Below, in pieces: positions 10,991 to 21,003 of a DNA stretch of 64,000 nucleotides. Numbering within the stretch: the first letter of the stretch is position 1; each line of letters begins with the position of its first letter. The notes below the pieces were generated by a model, which was not told the DNA's origin, did no database searches, and saw only the letters and a program-made list of their open reading frames with translations. The stretch spans positions 449,780 to 513,779 of the forward strand of contig MU006235.1 in NCBI GenBank assembly GCA_010093685.1, given 5' to 3'. A program made the translations under genes and the position numbers. This stretch comes from Ophiobolus disseminans (taxonomy: Eukaryota; Ascomycota; Dothideomycetes; Pleosporales; Phaeosphaeriaceae).

Positions 10991-12253
10991 ATGCCAATGA
11001 TGCTCGATCACCCTGTAGAACAGCCGAACACGCGACCTGAAGGATCGCCAAAGGGCCGTCAAACGTGCGGTCACCTGCAACAGCAAGCTACCAAATGCGG
11101 CCACATAATACACCCGTCCGCTCCCGCGCACACGCCGTTATGCCCTGCATGCCTCACCTCCCAAATCAAGTCCAGGATGGATCTCGCACTAATAGGGTTG
11201 ATTGCGGAAGGAGGCCTTTTCCCCGCGGACTGTATGCGCGACCGAAGGTGGCAACGATCGAAGCTGCGATATGAGATCGCAAATGCACGACAAACGAAGG
11301 CGAGGATTAGGGATCAATTGCGTGTAGAGAGAGAGCAGGCTTGGGAGGACGCTCATCAGGGGTCCACTTCGAATCAGGCAACAGCAACGCTGGGAGTTCC
11401 TGAAGACTGCCCTGTCTGCGCCTCGATGATAGCGTACCAATCGACCACTCTTCCAGAAACAGAGGTTGCGAAGGATGTAGCCTGGTGGGAGAGACCCGGC
11501 GCACTTGTCGCTGATCATGTTTTAGTCCCCAGGACTCCGTTACGACCCGTGCGTGCACACAAAGCCGAGTCAAGACCGCAAGGCTCTTCAGCGCTAAAGA
11601 TGCTTGTGCAAAATTTCCGGAGAGCTATGGCAGCCTCCGACGCTCATCGACGTGCATGGGAGTTGAGGTACCGAACGGAGTCAGCCGTGCGCCGGAAGCA
11701 CAGCTTGGGCCAGGAATTCCATTTTGAGCCTGAGTTCTGGGACGCCCCAATCTCTGCGTATGTCAGTCGACGAAATTATCGGCATTCAAAGGATGAACAG
11801 CGCATGGCGGCACGTCGAGCCCGAGGCAACACTACACGTCCCCGACCACCACGCAGCTCACTTTCGTACTCCGCGCATACTGACGAAGTCGAGATCAATG
11901 ATGAAACGTTGGAAGAAATGGAGAAACGAGAAGAGAGCGAGAAGCTAGAGCGCATGGCTAGGAAAGTTGGAGAGGAAGTTGGGTATCTTTACTTCATAGG
12001 CGACGTCGATGGACTTTTGCACTGGCGAGAAGACTATTTGAGAAGCGATCGCCAGCTCGTCTACAAGAAGGCGGTACCAGAAACGAAGACCGAAGAGCCA
12101 CATTCTGACTCTGCAGAGGCCGGAAGCGACGACGAAGATGACGAAGATACATCGGATGAAGAGGAAAATTACGAGGATGACGAGGAGAACGATGCAGATG
12201 GAGAGAATTACGACGAAATGGATGTCGACGGGCAGCTATCTGACACGATGTAG
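10991..12253 (+). CDS. 420-aa protein with Cys/His cluster and acidic tail, unrecognised
   Basis: Single exon, ATG within ATGCCAATGATG. Near the N-terminus, TCGHLQQQATKCGH is followed by CPACL, and later EDCPVCASM; the paired CGH/CPxC spacing could bind zinc, but I cannot match a named finger. The middle is basic and helical (residues about 85-120 and 190-260). The C-terminal ~50 residues are nearly all Asp/Glu (GSDDEDDEDTSDEEENYEDD), typical of nuclear or nucleolar proteins. A nuclear role is inference only. Confidence 0.7.
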   Translation: MPMMLDHPVEQPNTRPEGSPKGRQTCGHLQQQATKCGHIIHPSAPAHTPLCPACLTSQIKSRMDLALIGLIAEGGLFPADCMRDRRWQRSKLRYEIANARQTKARIRDQLRVEREQAWEDAHQGSTSNQATATLGVPEDCPVCASMIAYQSTTLPETEVAKDVAWWERPGALVADHVLVPRTPLRPVRAHKAESRPQGSSALKMLVQNFRRAMAASDAHRRAWELRYRTESAVRRKHSLGQEFHFEPEFWDAPISAYVSRRNYRHSKDEQRMAARRARGNTTRPRPPRSSLSYSAHTDEVEINDETLEEMEKREESEKLERMARKVGEEVGYLYFIGDVDGLLHWREDYLRSDRQLVYKKAVPETKTEEPHSDSAEAGSDDEDDEDTSDEEENYEDDEENDADGENYDEMDVDGQLSDTM

Positions 12254-12561
12254 AACACGAATCGAAGAACAGTGTGACACATAAAAACGAGACATGCCGT
12301 GCTGTACGTGGGCATGTGGAGAGGAGCCGCACGGTGTGGCGATCCCACGTGTTGAAATGATTCGTTCTCGCTCATTTTGAGCAAGAGACCGTTCCATTGG
12401 TTGGGGGCGTGTCGGGAGACGTTTGCGGCGTCGTTGGAATTTTGTGGGGCGCCTCTTTCGATATGACCTCCAGGCGCTGTGATTGCAAACCGCTTTCTCC
12501 ATATCCCAAGGGCAGTAAAAGATTCCACAAGTACTAAACTTGTAGCTCTGTGGAAGTGCAC

Positions 12562-13526
12562 TCAAGGCACGTCAAGCTCATGCTCGGGTGCAAGCGATGA
12601 TACTGCATCCATCTCTGTGAGGCAGGTTGCATCCAGTTCTGGCTTGTCGTATCTTACTCCGCTGGCCCAGGAGCATTGTGACGCTTCATAATGTGATTCC
12701 CGGTGCTCAGTAGCCTGCAATTTTGAAAGGCTATGATCCACTCGTTGTTTTTTGCGGACCGCCCATGCAAGGTACACTAGGAGCGCAATGACTATCACGC
12801 CCACCACTACTCCACTGGCTAACCCAGCTTTTACCTCTGCCGGGAGTCCTCCGTTACGAGTGGAGGTGGAAGTAGACGATGCAATGTTGCTTGGAGTTGG
12901 CGCAGGAGAAGACCCGGTCGGAGTAAGGAGCCTAGGCAGTACGGTTGGAGTTAGTAGGACCAAAGATGAAACGGGTGTAGTCTGGGAGATATTAGCATGT
13001 TTCAAGAACGGTGATTGACAGAATGTACAGTTGCTCCAACAACCATGACTGGATGTTGATATATGCTACTAACGAAGGGCTCATTGGCACTCAAATTCCA
13101 CACGGCCTTATTCACGGAGTATGACGATACACAGCCAAACTGATCCTCCCAGTCATGTAAGGAGCTACTCGTCGATACACATGTGAAGCGGCTGCAACTG
13201 ATGAGCGATTGTTCAAATTGCACGCGTGCTCATGAGCACAGCAATACGTACGCAGGACAACAAAACACGATGTTCTGTGTGGATCCACTCCATGTAATTG
13301 CTCGCTCGCAAGCGCTCGTCCACCCCGCAAGACAAACACCAGGCGAATATACGATGCGTGACTTTGAAAATGGAAAGCCTGACGGGAAGCATCTTGCAAC
13401 ATGGTCTCCGCCTGCTTTCCACCAAGTAGTTGGGACATTTTGAATAATCCACGGCCCGTTCAAGCAGTCGACTGGAGCTGTGAAGGTGGTGGTAAGTGGC
13501 AGGAAAGTTGTAGAGACAGAAGTCAT
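12562..13526 (-). CDS. Cys-rich single-pass membrane protein
   Basis: Three exons, 13526-13252, 13197-13074, 12981-12562, give 272 aa. The first exon has FLPLTTTFTAPVDC, CFPSGFP, YSPGVCLAGWTSAC and FCCPA, a six-or-more-Cys ectodomain of a type common in filamentous fungi. A Ser/Thr/Pro-rich stalk follows, then a transmembrane helix (SGVVVGVIVIALLVYLAWAV) and a basic stop-transfer KKQR, then a ~60-aa cytoplasmic tail. This is the layout of surface sensors, but no ligand or pathway is shown. There is no strong classical signal peptide at the chosen ATG (MTSVSTTFLPL), so an upstream exon could be missing. Confidence 0.72.
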
Positions 13527-14173
13527 CTTCTTCGGTTACGATGGGGTGATGCACAGCTGTACAGGCAGATTTGTGAAAGAAAAACCAGAAGCCGTCCTCA
13601 GCTTGGAGATATTACCAACTCGGATATAGCCGAAGCTCGACATGCTTGGCCACTGTAGTATTATTAAATTGTCGGTGTACAACCTTCTGGATGCATGCTC
13701 AGGGAGGGCTGCTTAGTGAGGATGTGACTGGCACCGAGTGTCTCAGCCTTACGCCTCATAAAAGGCAATATTCACTGCGCCGAAGCATACTGATAGCTTT
13801 TGTGAAGTGATGAGTGCCAATATCAGCCCTACGTCCTTCAATGCCCTTTGCTGTGTTCTCGATGGAGCGTTACCAACTGCTCAAGTGGGTAGTCATGATG
13901 CATCGGTCGCGAGTGGTGGATGTTCATCGCAGAATAGCATATGGATTTGATTTGATAGAGTATTAATATTGGATATAGTAAAAATATGGCGAACTAGGAC
14001 AGAGCTGGCTGGGGTAGTGGTGAAAGGCGGGAAGACGCGCTGACCTCGGGAGGCTTGGAGAGGTTCTGAGGCGCGTCATCTCTTGGCGCGAAAGTGCGCA
14101 TGAAACTTCCTAAAGTACTGCAACCAAAATACTTCATACCACCACCTTTAGCTCCCAGGCCAACACGTAAAAC
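13527..14173. other. intergenic, promoter side of the cyclophilin gene
   Basis: About 650 bp between divergent genes. An AT-rich tract lies at about 13945-13985. No ORF supported. Confidence 0.45.
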
Positions 14174-15862
14174 ATGGGAAGAAACACAGATAAGCTCTAC
14201 ATCACACACTCGGAGTGGTCATCATCCGACGCATTCGGCAACGCGCGCGGCGCAAACACATCGAATCGAGCCTCGGCCACAGGTCTCTCGTCGACGTTCA
14301 AGCGCCTACCCTTCAACTACTGCGCCGTCTCGCTACAGCCATTTACCGACCCCGTGTGCACCGAGTCGGGCACCATATTCGACCTCACCCATATCCTCAC
14401 CTGGCTCTCAAAACACCCCGATACCAACCCCGTTGATGGCACAAGCCTCAAGCGCGCCGATCTGATCACGCTCAACTACACCAAGAACGAGGATGGAGAA
14501 TACGTGGATCCCGTGACCTACAAGGTTTTCACAGACAACACACATATCGTTGCATTGAAGAAGAGCGGCAATGTGTTTGCATGGGACACCATCGAGAGAC
14601 TGAACATCAAGGCGAAGAACTGGCAGGATCTGGTTAGCGACCAGGAGTTCACAAGAAAAGACATCATCACATTGCAAGACCCGCAGAACATCGAGTCACG
14701 AGACTTCGGCTCGTTCAAACATGTCAAGGAGGGAGAGACGGTGGTTGCCGATGCGGAGAGCGGCGTCAACAAGGAGGCGCTGGGCAATGCAGGCAAGATT
14801 TTGAAAGCGAGAGAAGCTGTCGCAAAGGCACGCGCAGATCGTGCTGCAAAGACGCAAGGCAGTCAGGCCTCCAAGGCCCTCACTACCACCTCGAAGAATG
14901 GCACCTCAGCATCAGCTGCGTCGGCGCCCAAGAAACCAGCCTACAATGCTGCGGTATACACATCCGGCAGAGCCGCCGCGTCCTTCACCTCCACCGGTGT
15001 CACTCCACATACCTCCAACGCACTCGCCCTGCTGTCCGACGAAGACTACATGCTCAAGCCCAAGCGCATCAAGATCAAAGGGTATGCCCGGATATCCACA
15101 AATCTAGGTGACCTAAATGTAGAGCTCCTTCCCGAATTCGCGCCGCGTGCAGTGTGGAACTTTGTCAAGCTGGCGCAGAAGGGTTACTACAGAGATACCG
15201 TTTTTCACAGAAACATCAAAGGCTTCATGATCCAGGGCGGTGACCCAACAGGCACTGGAAGAGGCGGACAGAGTATCTGGGGTAAGCCGTTCAATGATGA
15301 GTTTGATGGGCCTGAACGACATAGCACAAAGGGCATACTCAGCATGGCGAACAAGGGCAAAAACACAAACACGTCGCAGTTCTTCATCACATATCGCGCA
15401 GTTCCGCATCTTGACCGAAAACATACCATCTTTGCAAAGGTTGTTGGAGGATTAGACACCACATTACGTGCTATGGAGCTTGCAGAGACAGGCGAGAAGG
15501 ACAAGCCAGTCAACGACATCGAGATCCTGGATGTCGTGGTATTCGTCGATCCGTTCGAAGAATGGCAAAAGGAACGTAAAGACAAGGAAACAAGAGACAC
15601 GGAAGCTGAAGAGATCAAGCAACAGGGCGGCACAGTTGACGATCGAACAACCTGGACCGGCAAGCGCATACGTGCCGACGGCACAGTAGACAGTGGAGGC
15701 GGCGATGGCCTCGGTGTAGGCAAATACCTCCAGGCTGCCAAGCAGGAGGTCCAAGACATGGGAGATGATGAGATCGTGGGCTACGTCGACGAAGAGGAGG
15801 ATGTTGCGCCGGCGAAGAAGAAGGTCAAATCAGGTGGCTTTGGTAATTTTGACGCTTGGTGA
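14174..15862 (+). CDS. cyp8: U-box cyclophilin, peptidyl-prolyl cis-trans isomerase-like 2
   Basis: Single-exon 562-aa protein beginning MGRNTDKLYITHSEW, the conserved start of the PPIL2/Cyp60/Cyp8 family. A U-box (about residues 40-115) contains FNYCAVSLQPFTDPVC and DLTHILTWLSKHP. The cyclophilin domain (about 303-465) has FHRNIKGFMIQGGD with the catalytic Arg and QFFIT. The position of the cyclosporin-binding Trp in CypA is His here (VPHLDRKHTIF), as expected for this branch. The C-terminus ends SGGFGNFDAW, also conserved. The family acts as a nuclear E3 ligase/isomerase tied to the spliceosome; that is family knowledge, not shown here. Confidence 0.95.
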   Translation: MGRNTDKLYITHSEWSSSDAFGNARGANTSNRASATGLSSTFKRLPFNYCAVSLQPFTDPVCTESGTIFDLTHILTWLSKHPDTNPVDGTSLKRADLITLNYTKNEDGEYVDPVTYKVFTDNTHIVALKKSGNVFAWDTIERLNIKAKNWQDLVSDQEFTRKDIITLQDPQNIESRDFGSFKHVKEGETVVADAESGVNKEALGNAGKILKAREAVAKARADRAAKTQGSQASKALTTTSKNGTSASAASAPKKPAYNAAVYTSGRAAASFTSTGVTPHTSNALALLSDEDYMLKPKRIKIKGYARISTNLGDLNVELLPEFAPRAVWNFVKLAQKGYYRDTVFHRNIKGFMIQGGDPTGTGRGGQSIWGKPFNDEFDGPERHSTKGILSMANKGKNTNTSQFFITYRAVPHLDRKHTIFAKVVGGLDTTLRAMELAETGEKDKPVNDIEILDVVVFVDPFEEWQKERKDKETRDTEAEEIKQQGGTVDDRTTWTGKRIRADGTVDSGGGDGLGVGKYLQAAKQEVQDMGDDEIVGYVDEEEDVAPAKKKVKSGGFGNFDAW

Positions 15863-17190
15863 TAGATGACATCTCTTGTGGTCATCTGTGAGATTGGAGC
15901 AAATGATACCCCCGATTATATACATGCATTGCATGGCTTTTGGTCAACCATTTTATTCCGCCGTGAACGGCAAATGCTGTAGACGTGAAGACATAACGAA
16001 ACGTCGAAACAACTGCCATGCGTGCAAGTGCTTACTGCGTTGGCGAACGCGTGTGCTAAAGGCTTTAACGTTCATTTAGTTTCAATACAAGGTACCTGCT
16101 AGTAGCTCTACCTCCATCACACATCCGTCAAACCGAGAGGCAAATTTCGCATCCGTAACTGGATATACCCGTAAACACGTGCGAACCACCACCAGCCGTT
16201 CCTTCCTACCATCGTACGACAAAGCCTCGAACACTCCTCATAAACGCCCTCCTCGAATAGCAGCACCCGCGCGAGACACAACAGTTCGCAAACGTCGTCG
16301 TCCTACAGCAGCTGAAGCGCGTGCCTGTCTCAGGGGCGCCGTGCGCAACATGTAACATCTGCGCGGCGAATAGGCGGCCTGTTCCTGGCGACCGCCCTAG
16401 GCCCCTCGTTTCAGATGCGTGAATCTTGTGCGCACTTGCGACGCCAACCGCGACGCTGAACGGCTTCGAGGAAGGGTGGCCATGCGACTGGCTAGATGCT
16501 TATGCGAGCGGTGACTTGAGGCAGCCGAATGAGGAGGGGTTTGGAGGGGGCGATATGTGATAGGCCTTAAGACTTGCCTGTCCGGCGCTGGAACGCTTGT
16601 TTCCGGGCTTGGGCTTCTTCGCATTTGGTGATGAGCGACTGAATATCACGACTATCATCTTTTTCTCCTTACGACTTCTCTTCTCTTCTTGCGCTGTGCG
16701 TTCTCTTGCTCGTCTTCTGTTCTTGCGCACTCTTTTTGTTTCGCATTCGTTCCTTGCAGGCCCGGCGCCGGACTCCCTCATTCATTGTCTCACACGTTCT
16801 TTTGCCTTGCAGCTGTCAAGACTACATCTTAAGAGTAAGAGCAATTGTTCTGATTGCACTTTTCATCTGAAGTCGGGTGAGAGAAGAGCTTGTTGTCAAC
16901 GGCAACGCACACCTCCACGGCCCACCACATTGAGTTATAAGCACATCGGAGCAGCGCATTTCAAAACTTCATACATCGCAAACAACTGGCGTCGCAAAAC
17001 CAACAACAATTACATCACACGGTCATTCAAACCCAGTCTGTCTCAGCGCATCCAGCATCCGTTTGCGGGAACCGAGCACCTCGAACATCACCATCAAGGC
17101 CCTCCTTGGAACCACCCTTCACTCACGACTCGAGCGTCTTCCACGCCACACAAACACACTCCCTCTCCAGCACGCCATTACCACCCCACG
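15863..17190. promoter_or_regulatory. long promoter and 5' UTR of the GPI-type protein
   Basis: 1.3 kb upstream of 17191. A strongly pyrimidine-rich block at about 16655-16755 looks like a fungal core promoter/5' leader. A long open frame in phase with the downstream gene begins at 16597 but lacks protein-like content until the signal peptide, so I start the gene at 17191. Confidence 0.45.
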
Positions 17191-17955
17191 ATGTACGCCT
17201 CCCTCCGCACCGCGCTCCTCACCCTCGCGCTCCTCAGCACCGTCTCAGCCGTCCAACTCGCAAACTTCCAAAACGTCAAAATCGACAACGCGCAATGCAA
17301 AGCCGCATACACCACAAACATCGAGGGCTGCCAGGCGAGCGACTTCGAGCCCCAGGGCAGTGCAAAGTGCACAGAGGCGTGCGTAGCGGGACTCAAGAAG
17401 ATTGGCGAGGTGGTCAAGAGGGTGTGCAAAGACGTTGACCTGGGCGATGCGAGCATCATTGGCGTATTCAAACTCGATCTTGGTGTTGCAGCGCTGTGTC
17501 CCAGACTCGCGAGCGCGACGTCGAGTGCAAAAGCGCCTGAGAAATCGAGCGCGGCGGCACCGCCGGCATCGTCGAAAGTTCAGAGTTCGGCGGCGGCAGT
17601 GCAGTCAAGTACGCTGGTTACGTCGAGTGCGAGTACGACTACGACGGCGGCGTCGGCTTCTGCGTCGCAGTCAGATGTTGCGGAGGCGTCGAGTTCGTCG
17701 TCACAGGGCCTTCTGGTCGATCCGAGTGCGACGTCAATTGCTGTTGCACCTACGACTGTCATACCGCCCTCTTCGTCAACAAAAGCCGCGTCGCCAAGTC
17801 GTGCAGCGAATGCACAGCTCTCGAACGCCGACTCAGGCGGTGGATCGCCATTCGACGTCCAAGCCGTTACAGGCGCTTCGTCACAACTGCGAGTTTTCGA
17901 GTGGACGATGGCGGCATTCGTCGGTACAGCACTGCTTTTCGGCATATGCGCGTGA
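17191..17955 (+). CDS. secreted Ser/Ala-rich protein, probably GPI-anchored
   Basis: 254 aa from an ATG that opens a clear signal peptide (MYASLRTALLTLALLSTVSA). The mature N-terminal ~95 residues hold spaced cysteines (NAQCKAAY, EGCQAS, AKCTEACVAG, KRVCKD, ALCPRL), forming a compact domain. A long Ser/Ala/Thr-rich stretch (about 110-215) follows, likely O-glycosylated. The end is a hydrophobic segment (WTMAAFVGTALLFGICA) after small residues (TGASSQ), as in GPI-anchor signals. It should sit at the plasma membrane or cell wall. No family recognised for the Cys domain. Confidence 0.75.
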   Translation: MYASLRTALLTLALLSTVSAVQLANFQNVKIDNAQCKAAYTTNIEGCQASDFEPQGSAKCTEACVAGLKKIGEVVKRVCKDVDLGDASIIGVFKLDLGVAALCPRLASATSSAKAPEKSSAAAPPASSKVQSSAAAVQSSTLVTSSASTTTTAASASASQSDVAEASSSSSQGLLVDPSATSIAVAPTTVIPPSSSTKAASPSRAANAQLSNADSGGGSPFDVQAVTGASSQLRVFEWTMAAFVGTALLFGICA

Positions 17956-18227
17956 ACGCCGCTTCATGCCGCAGTCCTAGTGACTTTCTTTCCTTATGTT
18001 TGCCATTACGGCTCCAATGCCCTTTGGCATGAGTGTACGATACCCGCGCCGGATCGCATAACGACCAGCGCATGCCGCCAATGGGACAAGTGTGCGAGAG
18101 CACTGGGAGTTCCGAGGGAACGGATTGTACAATACGAAGATTCGTATACAATGTACATAGATACCACAAATATGCAAATCCAATCACAACAATACCAAAC
18201 CCACATAAAATATCAAATTCACACAGT

Positions 18228-19826
18228 CTAGTCAAAACACGCCTTCCCCCTCCACCAAAGCGGCCTCTCCCCATTGCCCCTCATGCTCCCCTTCTTACCG
18301 TCAGGAAAAGCCCACCACTCCAGCGACTCGACGCAATGTCGTATATGTTCTTCGGCGATGTCGCGCCCGCAGACGTGGTGCCCGGTTTGGCGGGCGAGGA
18401 AGAAGCGCTTGAGGGCCTGTGATATAGATTGTTATTAGACTGTATGCATGTGGGAGGTAGGTGGACGGTGGGTTGCTTACCAGAACGCAGTGTGAGAAGT
18501 GGAATAAATCATCTACAGGGACTTCGTTGACAGCGGCACTCGCCAGCCAGCTTTCATTCAAATACATCTCCTCCCCCATAATCTGCTTTATCTCAGGATA
18601 ACGCGCCATATACCAATCTTGGTATTTCTTTTCCTCGGCAGTCATCAGTTCGATGGGGACCAGGGCCTGGTCGTCGATGCGCAGGACGTAGTTTTGGGTG
18701 GAGTTGTGCGAGTGGGACCAGGATGAGGCGTTTTGGGCGGTGAGGGCGAGTTGCGTTGAGGGGCCTATGCTGTTGTGGGTTGAGTAGGCGGTCCAGGGGT
18801 GGGTGGGCTGTGCTGAGGGGATGGTGCTGAGGGCGAGTAAGAGAAGGAGGAGGGATGTGAAGATGATCGGGAGGATGATGTAGGCTAAGTAACGTTTTGG
18901 TTTTGGTCTTGAGGTTGTTGTTGCGAGACGGCATTGTTGTGCGATGTCGTCGCGTTGGGATGGAGGAAGGCCGAGTGAGTCGAGCAGGTCTTGATTGTAT
19001 CTTGCTAGGATGGCGAGGATGGGACCTCGATGATGGGGAGCTGGTGTCTTTTCTTGAGCGTGTGGTGTGGTGTTGTATACTGAGCAGATCTGGCTCTGCT
19101 TGGACCTTTTGCTTTGGATGAAGTCCCTTAGCTTGACGAACGCATCGTCACGAGTGTTGGTGGTAGTTGAAACCGTCGTACAGCGAGTTATCGAAAGGAG
19201 AAATATGCCGTTATCTGCAGTCTGAACAAGACACATAGCCTCGTTTCCATCTAGAAGATCGTACAGGCTCATGTGTATGTCGGTGTCATCGCTGTCCGAC
19301 TTGTAAAGGAGGTGGACGAATAGGTCGTTGGAGTCGTGTATCGTGGCATACGAAGAAGCGTTTACCTTCCAGAACGGCTCAAAGAGCATCGTGCGCGAAA
19401 TATGATAGAACCAATATGGCGACAGACGAAGTTCATTCGGGGAAGTAGGGGCAGCATCCCTCGGTCGTAGGCCGCCGATGTCGGAATCGAAGGGTTCTTG
19501 AACAAGCCTCACAACGTCACCAACACCTGTCAGTCTACTCTGAGATCGACATTCTGCATTGCTGAACAGCGAATACGACTAATCGGGGAGTACACAGACC
19601 ACATATGCTGTTGTTGTGTTGCTCGTTCTCGTTCTCGTACTGGTAATTGTGAATTGCCTGTTATATGCGAATACTCCGCTCCGACTGAGGTCTCCGCGTA
19701 TTCCCGATTTGCATCTTTGTGTAGATCTTTCTGCAACTTTCGTACACGTCTGATAGTGGTAGTATATCGAGCCTTGGCTTTGGGGGCGGAAGACTGACTG
19801 ACTGTTGAAGTCTGCCTTCCCAGCAT
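18228..19826 (-). CDS. single-pass membrane protein with two HxxHC motifs (UstYa/DUF3328-like C-terminus)
   Basis: Three exons, 19826-19580, 19526-18481, 18416-18228, give 493 aa. The last junction is firm; the first (donor GTCGTA) is weaker, and the frame of exon 2 has no ATG near its 5' end, so an upstream exon is needed. A cytosolic region of about 280 aa is followed by a transmembrane helix (YLAYIILPIIFTSLLLLLLA) and an outer/luminal part. That part has HFSHCVLALKRFF and, about 36 residues later, EHIRHCVESLEWW. Paired HxxHC motifs after one transmembrane helix are the mark of UstYa-type oxidases (DUF3328). The large N-terminal region is not typical, so this may be a separate family with the same motif. 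Confidence 0.62.
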
Positions 19827-20361
19827 GTATCGAAAAGATGCGGCTCACAACGCCATACAGTGTGTAGAGCCTCATAGTATCTAAGAAAGCCCACTGTCAC
19901 TTACGCAACTCCAGTTACCACAAACGTACATAGTGACGGGAAGGATGCTGCTTATGTCGATCCGGTAAATTACGTGCAGGTGGAAGTTGCATATACGAGG
20001 TCCTCCACCTGTAGAGTCGACGACAACCACCAGTCGTGTCGCCGACCAAATATGTTACACACAATACGATAACTTGCTTTTGCCCAATGTTTCCCTAGCT
20101 CTTGGATCCCGAGATCAGCAGTGCTCAACGCAGCTTGCGAAACCGGCTGGACGATGACGACGGAACAAAGGTGTATAAAGAGAGAGGAAAGTTCTGGAGA
20201 TGGAGCAGTCAACAAGCAACTCTTACCTGTTCCCCAAGCCATCGCTTGTCTTCTTAACTTGCCTCTTCGCCTAAAGCATCACCCAACTTCGTTTTCCACA
20301 ACTACATACTCCTCGTCCTAGCACCACAACACAACACCCTACCAAGCCACTCCCTCCCATC
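19827..20361. other. divergent intergenic region
   Basis: 535 bp between the divergent HxxHC membrane-protein gene and the small secreted precursor. The part next to 20362 is CA/CT-rich, as in 5' UTRs of well-expressed fungal genes. No other gene seen. Confidence 0.45.
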
Positions 20362-20589
20362 ATGAAGGTCTTTGCACTTCTTGCTCTCGCCACTGTGGCC
20401 ATGGCCCTTCCTGGCTCAACAAGCAATACAGAAGGAGGGTTGGTGGCAAGGATTTACTGCCCCGGACGCAAGCCACCGATTTGCATCACGAAGAGGGCGG
20501 AGAAGAAAAGGGCCGAGGAGAGTCAGGAAGGGAAGACTGAGGCAAGCGTTGGCTGCCCGTATCCGTGGTGCATCACCAAGCGCACTTAG
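20362..20589 (+). CDS. 75-aa secreted precursor with Kex2-like sites
   Basis: ATG opens a signal peptide (MKVFALLALATVAMA). The mature part carries two short Cys-paired segments, each ending in the same ITKR: IYCPGRKPPICITKR (31-45) and VGCPYPWCITKR (63-74). KKR occurs at 48-50, and the spacer after the first KR is Ala/Glu-rich (AEKKRAEESQEGKTEA), like the dipeptidyl-aminopeptidase spacers of alpha-factor-type precursors. The layout (signal, repeated Cys-containing core, dibasic sites) suits a processed secreted peptide: an alpha-type pheromone, a Kex2-processed RiPP core, or a small effector. I cannot choose between them from sequence alone. Confidence 0.7.
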   Translation: MKVFALLALATVAMALPGSTSNTEGGLVARIYCPGRKPPICITKRAEKKRAEESQEGKTEASVGCPYPWCITKRT

Positions 20590-21003
20590 GACAGCAACAT
20601 CATTTATCTCGACTCGACACGAGAGGTATCGGGAATACAGGCTCTAGAGAGATCATCAACTTGGCTTTCGATTATCTCTGGTGGGCGTGATAAGGGCGGG
20701 CGAATATGCCGCAGCGTGTAGTAGCGGGTTTCGGGGCTGTAGCAAATACAGTGAAAACTGAAGATTCCAAGGAACACCTACATTCACTTTGTCCGTGTCA
20801 AAGCTAGCGCAAATTCATAAAGTCGTTGTCGATGTAGAGAACAACCTTGGAATTATCCTCAGCGTGATTCCCTCTAGACCCCTGCAAACGTAAGCGAGCA
20901 GCTGCACCCCAGACTAATCCCGCTCCCGCTCGCACCCTTCACTTATCGTCAGCCCTGACCAACTCTCCCCCACTATGCAGGAGCACAGTCGAGGCTGGCG
21001 ACC
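20590..21003. other. intergenic, nothing recognised
   Basis: 3' UTR of the small precursor and promoter of the hydrolase. No repeat or RNA seen. Confidence 0.5.

Noticed and set aside
16597..17190. Long N-terminal extension of the GPI-type protein
   Set aside because: The extension is pyrimidine-rich leader sequence, and the signal peptide starts cleanly at 17191.
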